A DNA stretch of 5,135 nucleotides. Origin: Croceicoccus sp. GTDB taxonomy: Bacteria > Pseudomonadota > Alphaproteobacteria > Sphingomonadales > Sphingomonadaceae. Shown here piece after piece: positions 4,640 through 5,135 of the stretch (position 1 is the stretch's first letter; the number at the start of each line of letters is the position of its first letter). The stretch spans positions 1 to 5,135 of the forward strand of contig JAPYSD010000305.1 of the NCBI GenBank assembly GCA_029936705.1, written 5' to 3'. Position numbers and translations under genes: made by a program. A model generated the notes under the pieces. The model was not told the origin of the DNA and searched no databases. It worked only from the letters and a program-made list of their open reading frames with translations.

Positions 4640-5135
4640 ATGACCTGCAATCTCAAACCGGTCCGCAAGATCGTGACCACGGTTCATGGCTCCCATCTCT
4701 ACGGTACGAGCACGCCGGCATCTGATCGCGATTATAAGGGCGTTCACCTGCCGAGCGGGGAGGCCATCCTTCTCCAGCGCCCGGAAAATGTCCTCGACGA
4801 GTCCAGTTTCGCCAAGGACGAAGAAGGCAAGAACACCGACGAGGCCGTCGACCACCAGTCCTATTCGATCAGCAAGTTCTGCCGCATGCTCTCGCTCGGC
4901 GACGGCGTCGCCACAGAGATCCTGTTCGCGCCCGACGATTGCATCGTTGAAGCCAGCCCTGAATGGCCTGCCTTGCGTGAAGCCGCTCGGGGTCTCCTCA
5001 ACCGCGAAGTGAAGGGCTTCACCGGCTACTGCAAGCAGCAGGCCGCGATCTACGGCATCAAGGGCCGGCGCATGGAAGCCGTCGAGACGCTCGTCGCGAT
5101 CCTCAGCTCGGCCATCGAAACGCACGGCCCCAAAG
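4640..5135 (+). CDS. RlaP-like nucleotidyltransferase (polymerase-beta superfamily), 3' end missing
   Basis: This 5' partial gene encodes at least 165 residues and runs off the window. Its N-terminus carries the nucleotidyltransferase fold signature: HGSHLYGT at 16-23, then a T-P-x-S-D-x-D-x-K-G motif at 25-34. Gly17-Ser18 is the nucleotide-binding turn, and Asp29 and Asp31 are the likely metal-binding pair. Downstream, DHQSYSISKF (71-80), EILFAP (93-98) and F-x-G-Y-C-x-x-Q-A-x-I-Y-G-x-K-G-R-R (127-144) fit the PF10127/RlaP-like group, uncharacterised enzymes thought to transfer nucleotides to RNA or another acceptor and common in phages and plasmids. A DxD pair is present and nothing catalytic is obviously missing, though a third acidic residue cannot be assigned by eye. 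The start at 4640 is the only one possible after the in-frame TAG at 4619, unless GTG at 4673 is used. Its ribosome binding site is weak, so coupling to the membrane protein gene upstream is likely. Confidence 0.93.
   Translation, partial: MTCNLKPVRKIVTTVHGSHLYGTSTPASDRDYKGVHLPSGEAILLQRPENVLDESSFAKDEEGKNTDEAVDHQSYSISKFCRMLSLGDGVATEILFAPDDCIVEASPEWPALREAARGLLNREVKGFTGYCKQQAAIYGIKGRRMEAVETLVAILSSAIETHGPK

Noticed and set aside
4256..5125. 289-codon - strand ORF
   Set aside because: It runs opposite the clearly recognisable nucleotidyltransferase and through a terminator hairpin, so it is a shadow frame.
1..5135. CRISPR array, tRNA, rRNA, IS element or replication origin
   Set aside because: I found no regularly spaced repeats, no cloverleaf, no transposase and no iteron-like clusters on either strand.

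Overview
The window looks like accessory DNA (plasmid, prophage, or another gene-poor mobile or lineage-specific region) of a moderately GC-rich Gram-negative bacterium. An alphaproteobacterium, possibly a sphingomonad, is my best guess. The basis is codon choice rich in G/C at third positions in several genes, a lipoprotein with a Gram-negative style lipobox, TATAAT-type -10 elements and a scatter of very small orphan ORFs. No replication, mobility, CRISPR, rRNA or tRNA gene is visible, so the host assignment is inference only. Only one protein can be placed in a known family with confidence.

Layout, left to right. (1) Positions 1-823, + strand: a promoter-like pair (TTGGCT, 16 nt, TATAAA) ends 6 nt before the ATG of a 52-codon ORF (63-221). 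It is followed by a doubtful 44-codon ORF (242-376) and a convincing 147-aa protein of unknown function (380-823), with 3 nt between the last two. (2) Positions 824-1399: no conventional gene. A TATAAT box at 1013-1018, three overlapping micro-ORFs (20, 32 and 39 codons; the middle one is a pure single-membrane-helix peptide) and a strong Rho-independent terminator at 1347-1381 together look like a compact transcription unit. (3) Positions 1400-2968, - strand: a 522-aa, very acidic orphan protein, convergent with the micro-ORF unit. (4) Positions 2969-3474: the upstream region of that gene, a coding-like + strand frame (3053-3346) with no usable start codon that I read as a gene remnant or a frameshifted gene, and a TATAAT box for the next gene. 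(5) Positions 3475-4295: a monocistronic 226-aa lipoprotein gene with a strong Shine-Dalgarno sequence and its own terminator, followed by a second hairpin that shares the U-tract. (6) Positions 4416-5135, + strand: a 65-aa two-helix membrane protein followed 26 nt later by a nucleotidyltransferase of the polymerase-beta superfamily (RlaP-like, PF10127 type), which runs off the right edge.

The pieces read as separate short transcription units rather than one pathway. The most plausible functional pair is the small membrane protein and the nucleotidyltransferase. The most unusual parts are the terminator-capped micro-ORF unit, the two promoter/ATG arrangements that predict leaderless mRNAs, and the large acidic orphan. 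I see no evidence that proves a new defence or toxin system here, only candidates worth testing.
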